A DNA stretch of 64,000 nucleotides from Bin5 sp965207495. Its GTDB lineage: Bacteria > Chloroflexota > Anaerolineae > Caldilineales > Caldilineaceae. The notes under the pieces are model-generated. The model saw nothing but the letters and a program-made list of their open reading frames with translations, did not search any database and was not told where the DNA came from. Positions 1 through 9,444 of the stretch are shown here, one piece after another (position 1 is the stretch's first letter; every line of letters starts with the position of its first letter). The position numbers were made by a program, and so were the translations under genes. The DNA is taken from positions 4,464,001 to 4,528,000 of the forward strand of contig OZ242287.1 in assembly GCA_965207495.1 (NCBI GenBank). The letters are read 5' to 3'.

Positions 1-4
1 TGAT

Positions 5-880
5 ATGAGGCGCGTGCAAGAGGCGTGGGGTACGATCAGTGACGCCTGTAGGCTGCATGTCATTCAATCGCTCGTAGAAGAAAGCGCTGCCAATTTGGAG
101 GTGCAACTGGGCCGGTTGCTGCGACTTGCACTGAAGGACGACCTGCCCGACGTGCGCATTCTCGCTATTCGCGGTCTGTGGGAAGACAGAGAAGCTGATC
201 TTGTCGGTCCACTGATCCACTTGCTTAACAACGATCCCTCCGACACCGTCCGCGCAGCTGCCGCCGAAGCGCTCGGCGCGTTCGTGCTGGCCGGCGAGTT
301 GGATGAGCTCTCTCAGGCCCTGGCCATACGCGCTGAGGACGCGTTGTTAGCGGTATTGCACGCCGAATTGGAGCCGATGACGGTTCAGGCCCGCGCGTTG
401 GAGAGTATCGCCTTCTCAGGGGAAACAGGCATTCGGGAGTTGATCGAAGATTGCTACTATTCCCACGACGAGGAAATGCAGTTGGCTGCGCTGCGTGCAA
501 TGGGGCGCAGTGCAGACGTTCGCTGGCGTTCAACCGTACAAGCCGAGCTCGGCGGCCCAGAGGCCGAAATGCGCGCGGCCGCGGCGCGAGCCTGCGGCGA
601 ACTGGAGGCGCGAGACGCTCTTGAAGACCTGGTCGAGCTACTGTCTGACGAGAGCAAAGCGGTGCGGCTGGCTGTGATTTTCGCTTTGGGCCGGTTGGGC
701 GGCCGTCGAGCAAAGGAGATGCTGAACGCTATGAGCGCCAGTGAAGACCCGGACGAAGTGAAGACGGCCGAGGACGCACTGGAAGAATCTCTTTTCTACG
801 GCGATGGACAAGGGGTCCCCCTGTTCGATGAATCCTCTGAAGACTGGGACGACGGCGCGGATGACTGGGAGGCGTGGTGA
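5..880 (+). CDS. HEAT-repeat protein (5' end may lie outside the window)
   Basis: The protein is built almost entirely of helical repeats of about 30 residues with the HEAT/PBS-lyase pattern (for example D-x-x-x-x-VRxxAxxALGxLG near residues 210-235). Such repeats form alpha-solenoid scaffolds that bind other proteins; no catalytic motif is visible. The C-terminal 30 residues are very acidic (SSEDWDDGADDWEAW end). The first ATG is at base 5, but the frame is open to the window edge, so the true start may be further upstream. Its stop overlaps the GTG start of the next gene (GTGA), so the two are translationally coupled. Function is unknown; a scaffold or regulatory partner for the downstream TPR/FecR genes is only inference. 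Confidence 0.75.
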   Translation: MRRVQEAWGTISDACRLHVIQSLVEESAANLEVQLGRLLRLALKDDLPDVRILAIRGLWEDREADLVGPLIHLLNNDPSDTVRAAAAEALGAFVLAGELDELSQALAIRAEDALLAVLHAELEPMTVQARALESIAFSGETGIRELIEDCYYSHDEEMQLAALRAMGRSADVRWRSTVQAELGGPEAEMRAAAARACGELEARDALEDLVELLSDESKAVRLAVIFALGRLGGRRAKEMLNAMSASEDPDEVKTAEDALEESLFYGDGQGVPLFDESSEDWDDGADDWEAW

Positions 881-1227
881 ATCTGAAGCTCAAGCGCTTG
901 GTGCGCACGCACAGTTCTGAACAGTACGCACTCTTTGACTTGACCCAGACAGATGAAGACGATCAGCCCCTCACTATCGGCAAGCTCGATCTTCACTACA
1001 CGGGTGAGGGCACCTATGGAACCCTCCTCTTGTGGGATTTGGCTTCTCAGCAGTTGGAAGCTGAACGCAGGCGCATGTTCGTGCAGGCCCTACTCAGTGA
1101 GCTGGTTCTGCCGATGGGGCTGCCCAACGAATTCGTGGTCGAATTCTTCGCGCCCACGCTAGACGAATACGAAGTGTTCCACAATCTCGACGAAGGGGCG
1201 AACAGCCTTGCCGAGGCGAACGGGTAG
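874..1227 (+). CDS. Small conserved-looking protein of unknown function
   Basis: 117 residues, soluble, mixed alpha/beta character, no signal peptide or membrane segment. I do not recognise the family. Two adjacent GTG codons (874 and 877) could start it; the one at 877 overlaps the stop of the HEAT gene in a GTGA arrangement, so coupled translation is likely. The N-terminus is basic (LKLKRLVRTH), the middle has a beta-rich stretch (YGTLLLWDL), and the C-terminus is acidic. Position between a HEAT scaffold and a TPR protein suggests membership of the same complex or process, which is inference only. Confidence 0.6.
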   Translation: MVNLKLKRLVRTHSSEQYALFDLTQTDEDDQPLTIGKLDLHYTGEGTYGTLLLWDLASQQLEAERRRMFVQALLSELVLPMGLPNEFVVEFFAPTLDEYEVFHNLDEGANSLAEANG

Positions 1228-1305
1228 GTAGTTTGAACCTGACTGGTCTGTGACTGCCCATTTCTTGGCCGGCAGTTCCTTCCAAGTGAAAGCACGCAAA
1301 TAGCG

Positions 1306-1938
1306 ATGACTGACAGCGAACAGAGCGACTCTACACCTGAGAATAACGGCACTTCCGCCGATTACCGCAGGATACTCAATGAAAGCGCGCGACTACTGCG
1401 CGCCAACCGGCCCGGTGAGGCTATAGCAGTGCTTGAGCCGTTACAGGCCGACATGCCCGACGACCCCGACATTGCCATCAATATGGGCGGTGCACTGATT
1501 TTGCAGCGAAAGTGGTCGAAGGCGGTCGAAACACTAAGAAAGGCTGTGACCGCTACGCCTGACAATGTTCTCCTGTGGACGAACCTGGCAGCCGCCTATC
1601 TGGGCCGTCTGGAAACATCCGGCCCGAAGCACCAGGCGAGGGCGATCGCTGCGTACGAACGAGCGCTCGGCATCAATCCCTCTACACCGAACGTTCACTA
1701 CCACCTGGGACTGATATACAAACAGCAGGGAAACCTGAGCCGTTCTTCAGCCATGTTTCAGCGGGCTTTGGAGATCAATCCCAATGACCGCGATGCCCGC
1801 TATTGGATGGAAAAACTCAGTGACCAGCTCGTGGAAAGAGAACGCGACAAGAGGGAAAGCCGCTCCCAGCAGGGGCGCTGGGACGGGAAACGCGGCGCCA
1901 ACGGGCGCCTACCGGACCAGGGCGGAGAGGAATCGTAA
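1306..1938 (+). CDS. TPR-repeat protein
   Basis: 210 residues with at least four tetratricopeptide repeats between roughly residues 20 and 170. Clear examples are the stretches LRANRPGEAIAVLEPLQ, KWSKAVETLRKAVTATPDN, AIAAYERALGINPSTPN and SRSSAMFQRALEINPNDRDA. TPRs bind partner proteins; there is no catalytic domain and no signal peptide. The C-terminus is highly charged (RERDKRESRSQQGRWDGKRG) and probably disordered. The stop is 2 bp before the next start, so it forms an operon with the FecR-like gene. Confidence 0.8.
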   Translation: MTDSEQSDSTPENNGTSADYRRILNESARLLRANRPGEAIAVLEPLQADMPDDPDIAINMGGALILQRKWSKAVETLRKAVTATPDNVLLWTNLAAAYLGRLETSGPKHQARAIAAYERALGINPSTPNVHYHLGLIYKQQGNLSRSSAMFQRALEINPNDRDARYWMEKLSDQLVERERDKRESRSQQGRWDGKRGANGRLPDQGGEES

Positions 1939-1940
1939 CA

Positions 1941-3230
1941 ATGACGGCGGAACCATCGGTATCGCCGAGCGCCACAGTAGACGAGACGTCATCCGTCAGT
2001 TCACAGCCGATGCCTCGCTGGCGTCAACGACCGGAACGCGCCGCCTGGACTGTCCTTCTTCTCTCCTTCGCTCTCTTCCTTGTCCTGGTCACAGGCATCC
2101 CCCTGGCGGTTCGCAACCTCTACCATACGGCCGCCGCCAAACAGTCTCTCCAGTTTGAGACCACGCTAGGTACAGTTCTCCTTTATCTGCCGAATTCCGA
2201 CCAACCGATTGCCCTTACGGAATGGCGCGAAGGCATTGGCGAAGGCAGCCGGCTGGAGACAGGCCCGGGCGCCCAGGGCGTGTTGGGCCTCCCCGTAGGT
2301 GGACAGAGCGATGAACTCATGGGAACGATCCTCCTCTATCCCAACTCAACTCTTGAAGTTGTAATGAGCCGGCGCCCCTACTTTGCAGGCAGCAATGAAC
2401 CCTATACGCTGCGCATTCGCGTTCAAGAGGGACAGGTGCGCATGTTTACGAGGAGTGCATTTGACCGGCCGGTCGAAGTCCAGATAGAGACACCTCAAGG
2501 CGAGGCCCAATTGGAGGAAGGCAATTACGCTTTCTTTGTCAACGAGGAGAGCAGCGAGATCGTGGTGAAACAGGGCGCTGCCAGGATCTTCCGGCCGGGA
2601 CAGGAGCCGGTCGAAATCGAACCGGGTCTGCGCTCATGGATTCAGGCTGACGGGACAATACCGCCGGCGGTTGCGGCTGTGCATAACCTGCTTCAGGATA
2701 GCGCTTTCACCAGACCGTTGGGAGAGGTGTGGGAAAGCTACACGCCGCCTTACGTTACGCCGGGAACGGTTGAATTTATCGAAAAGGACGGACGTCACGC
2801 GGCCCGCTTCTTGTATAGGGGTCCGGACCAAATGCATACCGAGATTGGAATACGCCAGGTTGTTGACGAGGACGTACATAACTACGACTCTCTGGTGGTC
2901 AAGCTGGATGTCAATCTGGACTGGCAGACCCTGCCGGGCGCGGGAGAGCAGAGCTCTGAATTCCCATTGCGCGTGGAAATTACCTTTACCGACATCTTTG
3001 GCGAGGAACGAAGGTGGGGGCATGGCTTCTATAATATGGACCCGCTGCCGGAATACCCCCTGTCTGGTGGCGAACAGGTCCCACTCTTCAACTGGCACAG
3101 CTTTGAGTCGCAAAACCTGATGGAAGTATTGGACGCGACACCGCCGGCCCACATCGATAGCATCAGGCTCTATGCCAGTGGCTGGAACTACCTTTCTTTC
3201 GCCAGCGACCTGGAACTGATTGTCGAATGA
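1941..3230 (+). CDS. FecR-like single-pass membrane protein
   Basis: 429 residues. A proline/serine-rich cytoplasmic N-terminus is followed by one membrane segment at about residues 34-55 (WTVLLLSFALFLVLVTGIPLAV). Next comes an extracytoplasmic beta-rich region resembling the FecR fold: a jelly-roll with G-x-V-x-x-x-E-like strands, e.g. VEVQIETPQGEAQLEEGNYAFFVNEESSEIVVKQGAARIF. The C-terminal part (residues 250-429) is a second beta-rich domain that looks carbohydrate-binding-like. FecR domains usually sense or organise envelope signals with an ECF sigma factor, but none is seen here. ATG follows an AGAGGAA-like ribosome site. The stop overlaps the next gene in ATGA. Confidence 0.65.
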   Translation: MTAEPSVSPSATVDETSSVSSQPMPRWRQRPERAAWTVLLLSFALFLVLVTGIPLAVRNLYHTAAAKQSLQFETTLGTVLLYLPNSDQPIALTEWREGIGEGSRLETGPGAQGVLGLPVGGQSDELMGTILLYPNSTLEVVMSRRPYFAGSNEPYTLRIRVQEGQVRMFTRSAFDRPVEVQIETPQGEAQLEEGNYAFFVNEESSEIVVKQGAARIFRPGQEPVEIEPGLRSWIQADGTIPPAVAAVHNLLQDSAFTRPLGEVWESYTPPYVTPGTVEFIEKDGRHAARFLYRGPDQMHTEIGIRQVVDEDVHNYDSLVVKLDVNLDWQTLPGAGEQSSEFPLRVEITFTDIFGEERRWGHGFYNMDPLPEYPLSGGEQVPLFNWHSFESQNLMEVLDATPPAHIDSIRLYASGWNYLSFASDLELIVE

Positions 3231-5074
3231 CGCGCCGGCAGAGCAAGGTACGGTTCGGCTGGCTGGTTTCTTCAGTCGGCCTCTTTCTTTTTCTGGCCTC
3301 TTTTCAGCTGGGCTTGCCCGGTCTCCACTACGACGAAGCCAAAGAAGCGGGCGTCAACGCGATGGAGCTGCTCCATGGCACGACTCTGACCGCGTTCCGC
3401 GGCGCGTCCATAAACGTCTTTGGCCTCGAACTTCCCTTGATGGTGCAGGACTATATCGGCGCCCTGAATGTCTATCTGGCCATTCCGTTTCTGGCCGCAA
3501 CCGGCATCGGCGTACCCAATCTGCGCCTCTTGCCGCTGTCTCTAGCCGTTCTTGGGATGCTTGCGTTGGAACGAACCATATCGGAATGGCTGGCCCTCAA
3601 TATACCCAGCGCCGCACCCGTTGCCCCTGTTTCCCCGGCCGCTCTCGCCTGCCTGACCCTCCTGGCCGCCGCTCCCAGTTTTGTGTTCTGGCAGCGACAG
3701 GGGATATTCGTCACAAACGCCACGTTTCCCCTTACTTTCGCCTGTATCTGGCTGGCGCTGCGCTGGTTGCGGCTCGGGCAGGGCCGCAGCCTGATTCTTT
3801 CTGCTCTTTGCGGGGGTCTGGGACTTTATGCAAAGCTGCTGGCTGCGTGGATAATCCTGCCTTTCGGCATGATGTGTGCCGTATGGTGGTTATGGCAGAG
3901 GGGGAGGTATGCAATGAATACGACTGAAGGGGAGAGCTCCCAGACTCCGCTTGCGGGGACGCCTGAAGGCGGACCTGCGCGTCTGCGACATGTGCGTCCT
4001 ATTGCCTTTCCCCTCGCTGCTGCTCTCGCTTTCGCGTTGCCCTTAGTACCCCTCATTCTGTTCAACCTAAAGACTGCCGGCACACTGTCAACGATCACAC
4101 AGAACCTTGGCAGCAGTTACTATGGCGTGGACAATGCCGCCATCTGGACAAACGCGACCGTGCGCTGGCAGCAGCTGCTCCAGACCTTGCGCGGCGACCA
4201 TCTCTGGTATCTGGGCGCGATCGAGCAGAACGCGTTGGCCCCCTGGCTGGCGCTGGTCCTGCCGCTGGCCGCTCTGGCCCGTCCTGCTGGCCGTCTCGTG
4301 GTCGGTCCCCCTATTCTGTTGCTGGTCGCGGCGTTCGCTGCCAGTTTGTTCACCGTCAGCGACCTGTTCGTCACCCACTATGCGTTGCTTCACCCGCTCA
4401 TGATCGCCGTAACGGCCGCCGGTCTGCACGTACTCTGGCAAAGTGCCGTTTCCGGTGGCCGCCCACAGACGCACAGAGCCCAACAGGATCACGTCACAGG
4501 CGGCGAGCGAACCGAGAAAGCCAGAAATTGGGAGTGGGGAGCGCTGCGCGTTCTGGCCTCGCGCTTCCTGAAAATCTTGCCTTTCGGACGAGTGTCAGTC
4601 CTCCAGATCATACTTGCCGTCCTTGTCGGCGCCGGCGTGCTGCTCGATCTGAGGGCAACGGCCGCCTACCACGCCGCGCTGACCAGCAGCGGAGGACTGG
4701 TGGACCATTCGGACGCGTCCTACCATCTCGCCTCTGACCTGCGCTACGGAGGCATGGGCGCCCCAATCGTTCTCGACTGGGGGATGGAGGCCCCAGTCCG
4801 ATTTCTGAGCGAGGGGCGCGTCAGGCCGATTGAGATATTTGGCTACAGTTCCCTGTCCGAACCGGACGAGGCCTTCATCCAGCGAATCGAGCCGTTTCTA
4901 CACAATGTTGACAATGTCTACCTCCTACGAACTCCGGGCAATGAAGTATTCCGAGGAAGGCGGGAAGTTTTGGCGCGCATGGTCGGTGAAAGAGGCGGCC
5001 GCCTGGAGCGCGAGAATGTTTATTCCCAACAGGACGGTACACCGCTTTATGAGCGCTGGCGGGTCCTCTACTGA
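3227..5074 (+). CDS. GT-C fold membrane glycosyltransferase (PMT/ArnT, GT39-like)
   Basis: 615 residues with about ten hydrophobic spans. The first loop after TM1 carries the DE pair expected of the lipid-phosphate-sugar dependent GT-C family (GLHYDEAKEAGVNAMELLHG, near residue 38). These enzymes transfer a sugar from a polyprenyl phosphate donor to a protein or lipid on the outer face of the membrane. The C-terminal 150 residues form a soluble domain. The central insertion (about residues 225-245 and 405-430) is hydrophilic. Start overlaps the FecR-like stop (ATGA). Substrate unknown; together with the FecR-like gene it suggests envelope glycosylation. Confidence 0.7.
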   Translation: MTRRQSKVRFGWLVSSVGLFLFLASFQLGLPGLHYDEAKEAGVNAMELLHGTTLTAFRGASINVFGLELPLMVQDYIGALNVYLAIPFLAATGIGVPNLRLLPLSLAVLGMLALERTISEWLALNIPSAAPVAPVSPAALACLTLLAAAPSFVFWQRQGIFVTNATFPLTFACIWLALRWLRLGQGRSLILSALCGGLGLYAKLLAAWIILPFGMMCAVWWLWQRGRYAMNTTEGESSQTPLAGTPEGGPARLRHVRPIAFPLAAALAFALPLVPLILFNLKTAGTLSTITQNLGSSYYGVDNAAIWTNATVRWQQLLQTLRGDHLWYLGAIEQNALAPWLALVLPLAALARPAGRLVVGPPILLLVAAFAASLFTVSDLFVTHYALLHPLMIAVTAAGLHVLWQSAVSGGRPQTHRAQQDHVTGGERTEKARNWEWGALRVLASRFLKILPFGRVSVLQIILAVLVGAGVLLDLRATAAYHAALTSSGGLVDHSDASYHLASDLRYGGMGAPIVLDWGMEAPVRFLSEGRVRPIEIFGYSSLSEPDEAFIQRIEPFLHNVDNVYLLRTPGNEVFRGRREVLARMVGERGGRLERENVYSQQDGTPLYERWRVLY

Positions 5075-5195
5075 AGCTTAGTGCAGATTCCGCCTGCGTT
5101 TTCTGACCTATTGGACTGTTTCTGTGACGGCCCTGACTTGTAGAGAGGCTGCAAAGGATAGGCGGCCAGGGGAATGTTCATCTCCTCCTTCTCGG

Positions 5196-5224
5196 TTGAG
5201 CATATCTGATATAGCTGATAGAAT
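5196..5224 (+). promoter_or_regulatory. Probable sigma70-type promoter
   Basis: TTGAGC at 5196-5201, a 17-bp spacer, and TAGAAT at 5219-5224. It predicts a transcript start near 5231, so the following gene is more likely to begin at ATG 5262 than at the upstream in-frame GTG 5124 or ATG 5223. Confidence 0.5.
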
Positions 5225-5261
5225 GTGGACGCGCCGAGGAGTAGTTTTTCACAGACGAAAA

Positions 5262-6293
5262 ATGTTCAGTCGAGTTCCTTCCGATGTACACCAGAGAAAC
5301 GCCGACGCTGCCCCGGCTCAGCACGCCCGGGTCCGTCCCAAAGGTGTCGGCTATATTCGCGTGATCGCCCAGATGGGGCGGATGCGCGCAGTCCCTGCGT
5401 TGCTGACGCCAATCCTCTGGGCGGCGGCCTCGGCCCGCTGGCAGTTTGGGGCGATCAGCATCTGGTGGGCAGCCGTGCTGGTGTTGACCTTCGGCGCACT
5501 GGCTCTGGCCTGCAACTACGTCGGCGCCTATGTGGACTACAGACGCCAAATTCGACGCGAAGGGCAGAACGCTGCAGCGCCCAACGTGCGAAATGCGACA
5601 CGAAAATCGCCGGGGTGGCCCTATGATGGCTTTGACTGGATGCAACAGGGCCTGCTGCGGCCCGAAACATTCCTCAGCCTGGGCCTGATCTCAGGAACGA
5701 TCTATGTGCTTGCCGCGCTCTGGCTCGGGATCTTCATCGGCTGGCCGGTCTGGTTTTTCGCCCTGATCAGTGGGCTGATGTGCAGTGTGCCGCTGTGGCC
5801 GGTCGTCCGCTTCGCTCGCAGATTCTGGTGGCTTGGCGACCTCGCCTACTGGTTGGGAATGGGCGTCATTCCTCTGCTGGGGACCTACTTTGTTCTGACC
5901 GGTACGATCACACGTCTCGTCCTGCTAGTCGCCTTCGCTCCGGCGACGTTCGTCTGGCTGGCATATCAGTCCTACGGCTTCTACAGTTGGCATCGAGACT
6001 GGCGCCTGCGCAGACGCACGCTGGCTGTTGTATTCGGGCCCGAACGCGGGCTGGACGTTGCCGCGATCATTTCCATTGCCGCGTTTATCGCTCTGATTCT
6101 GTTGATGGCGTCAGGGGCTGTGCCCGTGTGGACAATTCTCGTTCTTGGCGCGTTCCCCCTTTTCCTGCGGGCATTTGCCCGGGCACGGGTATGGCCCTTC
6201 TCCCGGCAGGCCGGTATTGGCACAGTGGAAAACGCCATCAACGCGGTGATACTGGCTGGGTTGCTGTGGCTTGTGCCAATGTGGATCATCTGA
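5262..6293 (+). CDS. UbiA-like polytopic membrane protein with degenerate active site
   Basis: 343 residues from this start, with eight or nine hydrophobic segments. Two stretches line up with the UbiA/MenA prenyltransferase signatures. ACNYVGAYVDYRRQ sits where the first Asp motif (NDxxD) belongs, and HRDWRLRRRTLAVVFG resembles the second motif with its RTLPVRLG tail. The first Asp of motif 1 is replaced by Gly-Ala, and motif 2 keeps only one Asp, so metal-diphosphate binding may be altered or lost. Start chosen because a promoter at 5196-5224 precedes it; an AGGAG sits 20 bp upstream, which is long. An in-frame GTG at 5124 is the alternative. Could be a divergent lipid prenyltransferase or a non-enzymatic relative. 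Confidence 0.55.
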   Translation: MFSRVPSDVHQRNADAAPAQHARVRPKGVGYIRVIAQMGRMRAVPALLTPILWAAASARWQFGAISIWWAAVLVLTFGALALACNYVGAYVDYRRQIRREGQNAAAPNVRNATRKSPGWPYDGFDWMQQGLLRPETFLSLGLISGTIYVLAALWLGIFIGWPVWFFALISGLMCSVPLWPVVRFARRFWWLGDLAYWLGMGVIPLLGTYFVLTGTITRLVLLVAFAPATFVWLAYQSYGFYSWHRDWRLRRRTLAVVFGPERGLDVAAIISIAAFIALILLMASGAVPVWTILVLGAFPLFLRAFARARVWPFSRQAGIGTVENAINAVILAGLLWLVPMWII

Positions 6294-6460
6294 TCCAGGT
6301 TTCTCAGTGCCCACCATAGGCTCGAAATTCAGCCAGTGGGGAGCTGGCTGATCGAAAGCAGTTGCACGGCACTGTCGCCAGGGCCGACCAGTGACGAACC
6401 GGCTGCGAAGAGACGGCGCCTGACGACAGGTCCCTTGCGAATAGTTTGAAGATTCGATCC

Positions 6461-6985
6461 ATGACAGAACTAACCCGCAAAGAGTTTTATGACCTGGCCG
6501 ACCAGTGCAAAGAACGTGCGCTGGAATTGGCCCTTTTTGATCAGAACAGAGTCAACCGCAAGCAGTGCCGGCATTTCAATATGTGGCTGGCGCGACTGAA
6601 GACCTACGATCAATTGGCCCCGGGCGTGCAGGACATCAGCGCGGCTCGCCCAATCACACGCTACGATCTGATGGCCGCGGCGGTTGTGCTCTGGCTTGTG
6701 TCGATGTTTCTGCTCCGCGAACAGCTCAGTGTCGGCGGAAACAGATTTCTGGCGTTCGGTGTATGGGGCTTGGTGATTCTTCTCTACTTTTTGCCGGAAT
6801 CGCTCTATGCGACGACCGTCGAACTGCTGGAGGCCAAGGTTCTGCGCGTGGTGGAAGCGCTGGAGGCACTCTTGATTTCGCAGGAGATGGAAGTCACGGA
6901 GGCTGTCTTCTTCAAGATCAAGGAGAATCTCAACACCGCCCGTCGCGAATTACGCCAGCAGATACACCTCGCCCACCGCCGCTAA
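6461..6985 (+). CDS. Small membrane protein with two TM segments, function unknown
   Basis: 174 residues from ATG 6461 (MTELTRKEF); an in-frame TTG at 6446 would add five residues. The N-terminal 75 residues are helical and soluble. Two hydrophobic spans follow (about residues 72-90, YDLMAAAVVLWLVSMFLL, and 101-118, FLAFGVWGLVILLYFLPESL). A helical C-terminal tail rich in Glu and Arg could form a coiled coil. I do not recognise the family. It is separated by about 170 bp from the UbiA-like gene and converges on trmB. Confidence 0.6.
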   Translation: MTELTRKEFYDLADQCKERALELALFDQNRVNRKQCRHFNMWLARLKTYDQLAPGVQDISAARPITRYDLMAAAVVLWLVSMFLLREQLSVGGNRFLAFGVWGLVILLYFLPESLYATTVELLEAKVLRVVEALEALLISQEMEVTEAVFFKIKENLNTARRELRQQIHLAHRR

Positions 6986-7103
6986 GCGCACGACCCATTC
7001 CCCAAGCGCCTTCAGCTCCCTTTCCCACATCCGACGCTCCAGCCGTTGCCAGCTAAGCGTACTCTCATTACTGATCCAGGGCGCCGCCCGCTTCGCTGAC
7101 CCC

Positions 7104-7913
7104 CTATGCTTCGTCCCGCCTGGAAAAACAGTAGGTCCACACCGGCATGCCGTTCTCCTGGCACCAGTGTTCGCGGTGTGTGGGCCGGTATGGCCCCACG
7201 CGGTCGACCAGCTCCGGACGATGGTCGCAGAATGCCGGGTGGCTGAACAGCAGATGGCGCACCAGTGCCCCGTACTGTTTCACGTCGGTCTTCAGGTGCA
7301 GATACCCTCCCGGACGCAATTTGGCCGCCAGCAGGTCAACGAACGGGGGAGAGAACAGGCGCTTGACCTTGTGCTGCGCCTTCCACCAGGGATCGGGAAA
7401 GAGTACGTGAACCGCGTCAACGCGCCGATCGGGGATCGCCAGTTGCAGGCCAACTCTGGCGTCGTCGTCACTCAGCCACAGATTATCCAGCCCCTGATTC
7501 TCCAGACGCCGTAGCGCCCGACGCACCGCCTTCGTTTTAACTTCATAGCCGGCGAACAGTCGCTCAGGGCTGCGAGTCGAACGGTCCAGAAGGAAGTCGC
7601 CGCGACCGAAACCGATCTCAATTTCGAGCGGTCGTACACTGGCGATTTCATCGCGGAAACGCTCGCCGTTGGCGACACGGGGATCGTCGAGGGCCAAGGC
7701 GCGCACAAAACGCCGGTCCATCGCCCAGGAAGGCAGGATGTCGGAATTGGGACGCCGCCGCGGGTCGCCGCCGATTAGACCTTTGCCGGCCTGCCAGTCG
7801 GCATAGTGCCGTGCCCGTTGCGCGGGCGTCAACTCCTCCCAGCCAAAGTCCATCCGGCCCTGGGAAAAGGAGGTGGGACTGTAGTCAAGAGGAGCGCTGT
7901 TTTGTTCTGTCAC
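7104..7913 (-). CDS. trmB: tRNA (guanine-N7-)-methyltransferase
   Basis: Makes m7G46 in the variable loop of tRNA using S-adenosylmethionine, in the cytoplasm. The SAM-binding motif I is EIEIGFGRGDFLLD at about residues 97-110. The family signature HVLFPDPWWKAQHKVKRLFSPPF lies near residues 168-190 and includes the PDPW core. RPGGYLHLKTD follows. At 269 residues it is longer than the usual 210-240 because of an N-terminal extension of about 85 residues; the ATG at 7913 is the first good start. It lies 90 bp downstream of thrC on the same strand. Confidence 0.93.
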   Translation of the reverse strand: MTEQNSAPLDYSPTSFSQGRMDFGWEELTPAQRARHYADWQAGKGLIGGDPRRRPNSDILPSWAMDRRFVRALALDDPRVANGERFRDEIASVRPLEIEIGFGRGDFLLDRSTRSPERLFAGYEVKTKAVRRALRRLENQGLDNLWLSDDDARVGLQLAIPDRRVDAVHVLFPDPWWKAQHKVKRLFSPPFVDLLAAKLRPGGYLHLKTDVKQYGALVRHLLFSHPAFCDHRPELVDRVGPYRPTHREHWCQENGMPVWTYCFSRRDEA

Positions 7914-8002
7914 CGCGTTTGAGAGATGTTCGAGGCCGGTCCAGAACTGTTTCGCGGGCCAATGGTCGCGCAGGGAGGAGTAGAATTAACGACCCGCGTC
8001 GA

Positions 8003-9346
8003 TCACGCGAGTTTACGCTGAATTGTATCGCGCACGATACCGGCGTCGGCGGGCAGATAGACCGGCGGGTTGGCCAGATCGCTTTCCACCTCAGCCAGCG
8101 TACCCTCGTGGTAGCCGACCTTAAAGGGCGTAAATTTCAGTCCGTGAGCGGTGCTGACAACGATTACCCGCTGGTGGCTCTCTACGACCTCGCGTTGCAG
8201 AAGCTTGTACAGAGCGGCCAGAGCGGTTCCGGTATGAGGACAGGTGTACATGCCGGTGGCGTCGGCCATGGCAGAGGCCGCGGCCATTTCGTGCTCGTCT
8301 ACCTGCTCGACGATACCGTCGGTCTCCTGGATGGCTTGCACTGCCTTTTCGTAGCTGACCGGGTCCCCAATCTGGATGGCGGACGCCAGGGTCGACTGGG
8401 CATCCACTCTCACTTTTTCCCTGAAACCGTTTAGATAACTGAGATAGAATGGGTTGGCCTTGGCGGCCTGGGCCGCGACCAAGCGAGGCAAGCGGTCGAC
8501 CATGCCCAGATCCTGCATCAGCTTCAGTCCCTTGTAGATGGCGCTGATATTGCCCAGATTGCCAACCGGAATGATGATCCAGTCCGGAGCTTCCCAGTCG
8601 AACTGCTGCACGATCTCGATACCAACCGTTTTCTGGCCTTCGATGCGCAGGGAGTTCATCGAGTTAGCCAGATAAATGGAGGAGTCAGGGCTGTCTCCAT
8701 CATGCGTGATCTCGCGAATGACGCGCATACAGCCATCGAAATCTGTGTCGAGGGCCAGCACGTAAGCGCCGTTGGCGATGGGTTGAATCAACTGCGCGGG
8801 GCTGACCTTGCCTTCGGGCAGGAAGATCACCGCGGGGATGCCGGCCGCGGCGGCATAGGCGGCCAGCGCTGCGCTGGTATCTCCGGTGCTGGCGCAGGCC
8901 ACAGCCCGGACCGGGACACCCTCATCCCGCATCTGCTTGACAGCGCTCACCAGCACCGTCATGCCAAGGTCCTTGAAGCTGCCTGTGTGGCTGTTCCCGC
9001 ACAGCTTTACCCACAGATCGGAGAGACCAATCTGCTGGCCCAGCCGCTCGGCCCAAAAGAGATTGGAGTTGCCTTCGTACATGCTGACCACGTTGTCGTC
9101 AGCGATGGTGGGCATGATCCACTCTTTCTTGCCCCACACGCCGCTGCCATAGGGCCATTCGGTGGATCCGACGCGGCCGTCGAAGAGCCGCTTCCAGTCA
9201 TCGACCGAGCGCTGTCGCAGGGCATCAATGTCGTGCTCCACCTCCAGCAGACCGCCGCACTTCGGACAGGTATAGATAACTTCAAATATCGAATATGTAC
9301 CTTCGCAGCCCCGAAAACAGCGAAAATGGGCATTGAACTCGGTCAT
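8003..9346 (-). CDS. thrC: Threonine synthase
   Basis: PLP enzyme that converts O-phosphohomoserine to threonine. An N-terminal zinc-ribbon-like element carries Cys10, Cys14, Cys27 and Cys30 (FRCFRGC ... YTCPKCGG). The PLP lysine is Lys125 in HTGSFKDLGM, and the glycine-rich phosphate loop PVGNLGNISA follows later. Length (447) is normal for the class that carries an N-terminal ribbon. The upstream 300 bp hold a TATACT box abutted by a perfect palindrome (9445-9464), suggesting its own regulated promoter rather than simple read-through from etfA. Confidence 0.93.
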   Translation of the reverse strand: MTEFNAHFRCFRGCEGTYSIFEVIYTCPKCGGLLEVEHDIDALRQRSVDDWKRLFDGRVGSTEWPYGSGVWGKKEWIMPTIADDNVVSMYEGNSNLFWAERLGQQIGLSDLWVKLCGNSHTGSFKDLGMTVLVSAVKQMRDEGVPVRAVACASTGDTSAALAAYAAAAGIPAVIFLPEGKVSPAQLIQPIANGAYVLALDTDFDGCMRVIREITHDGDSPDSSIYLANSMNSLRIEGQKTVGIEIVQQFDWEAPDWIIIPVGNLGNISAIYKGLKLMQDLGMVDRLPRLVAAQAAKANPFYLSYLNGFREKVRVDAQSTLASAIQIGDPVSYEKAVQAIQETDGIVEQVDEHEMAAASAMADATGMYTCPHTGTALAALYKLLQREVVESHQRVIVVSTAHGLKFTPFKVGYHEGTLAEVESDLANPPVYLPADAGIVRDTIQRKLA

Positions 9347-9444
9347 TGCTCTTCACCACAACGCCGGCGCGCCTTCTAGCACGCCCGGCAGCGGACACAC
9401 CCCTCCACGCGCTTACGGGGTGAAGGGACGAATAATTCTTGGTA

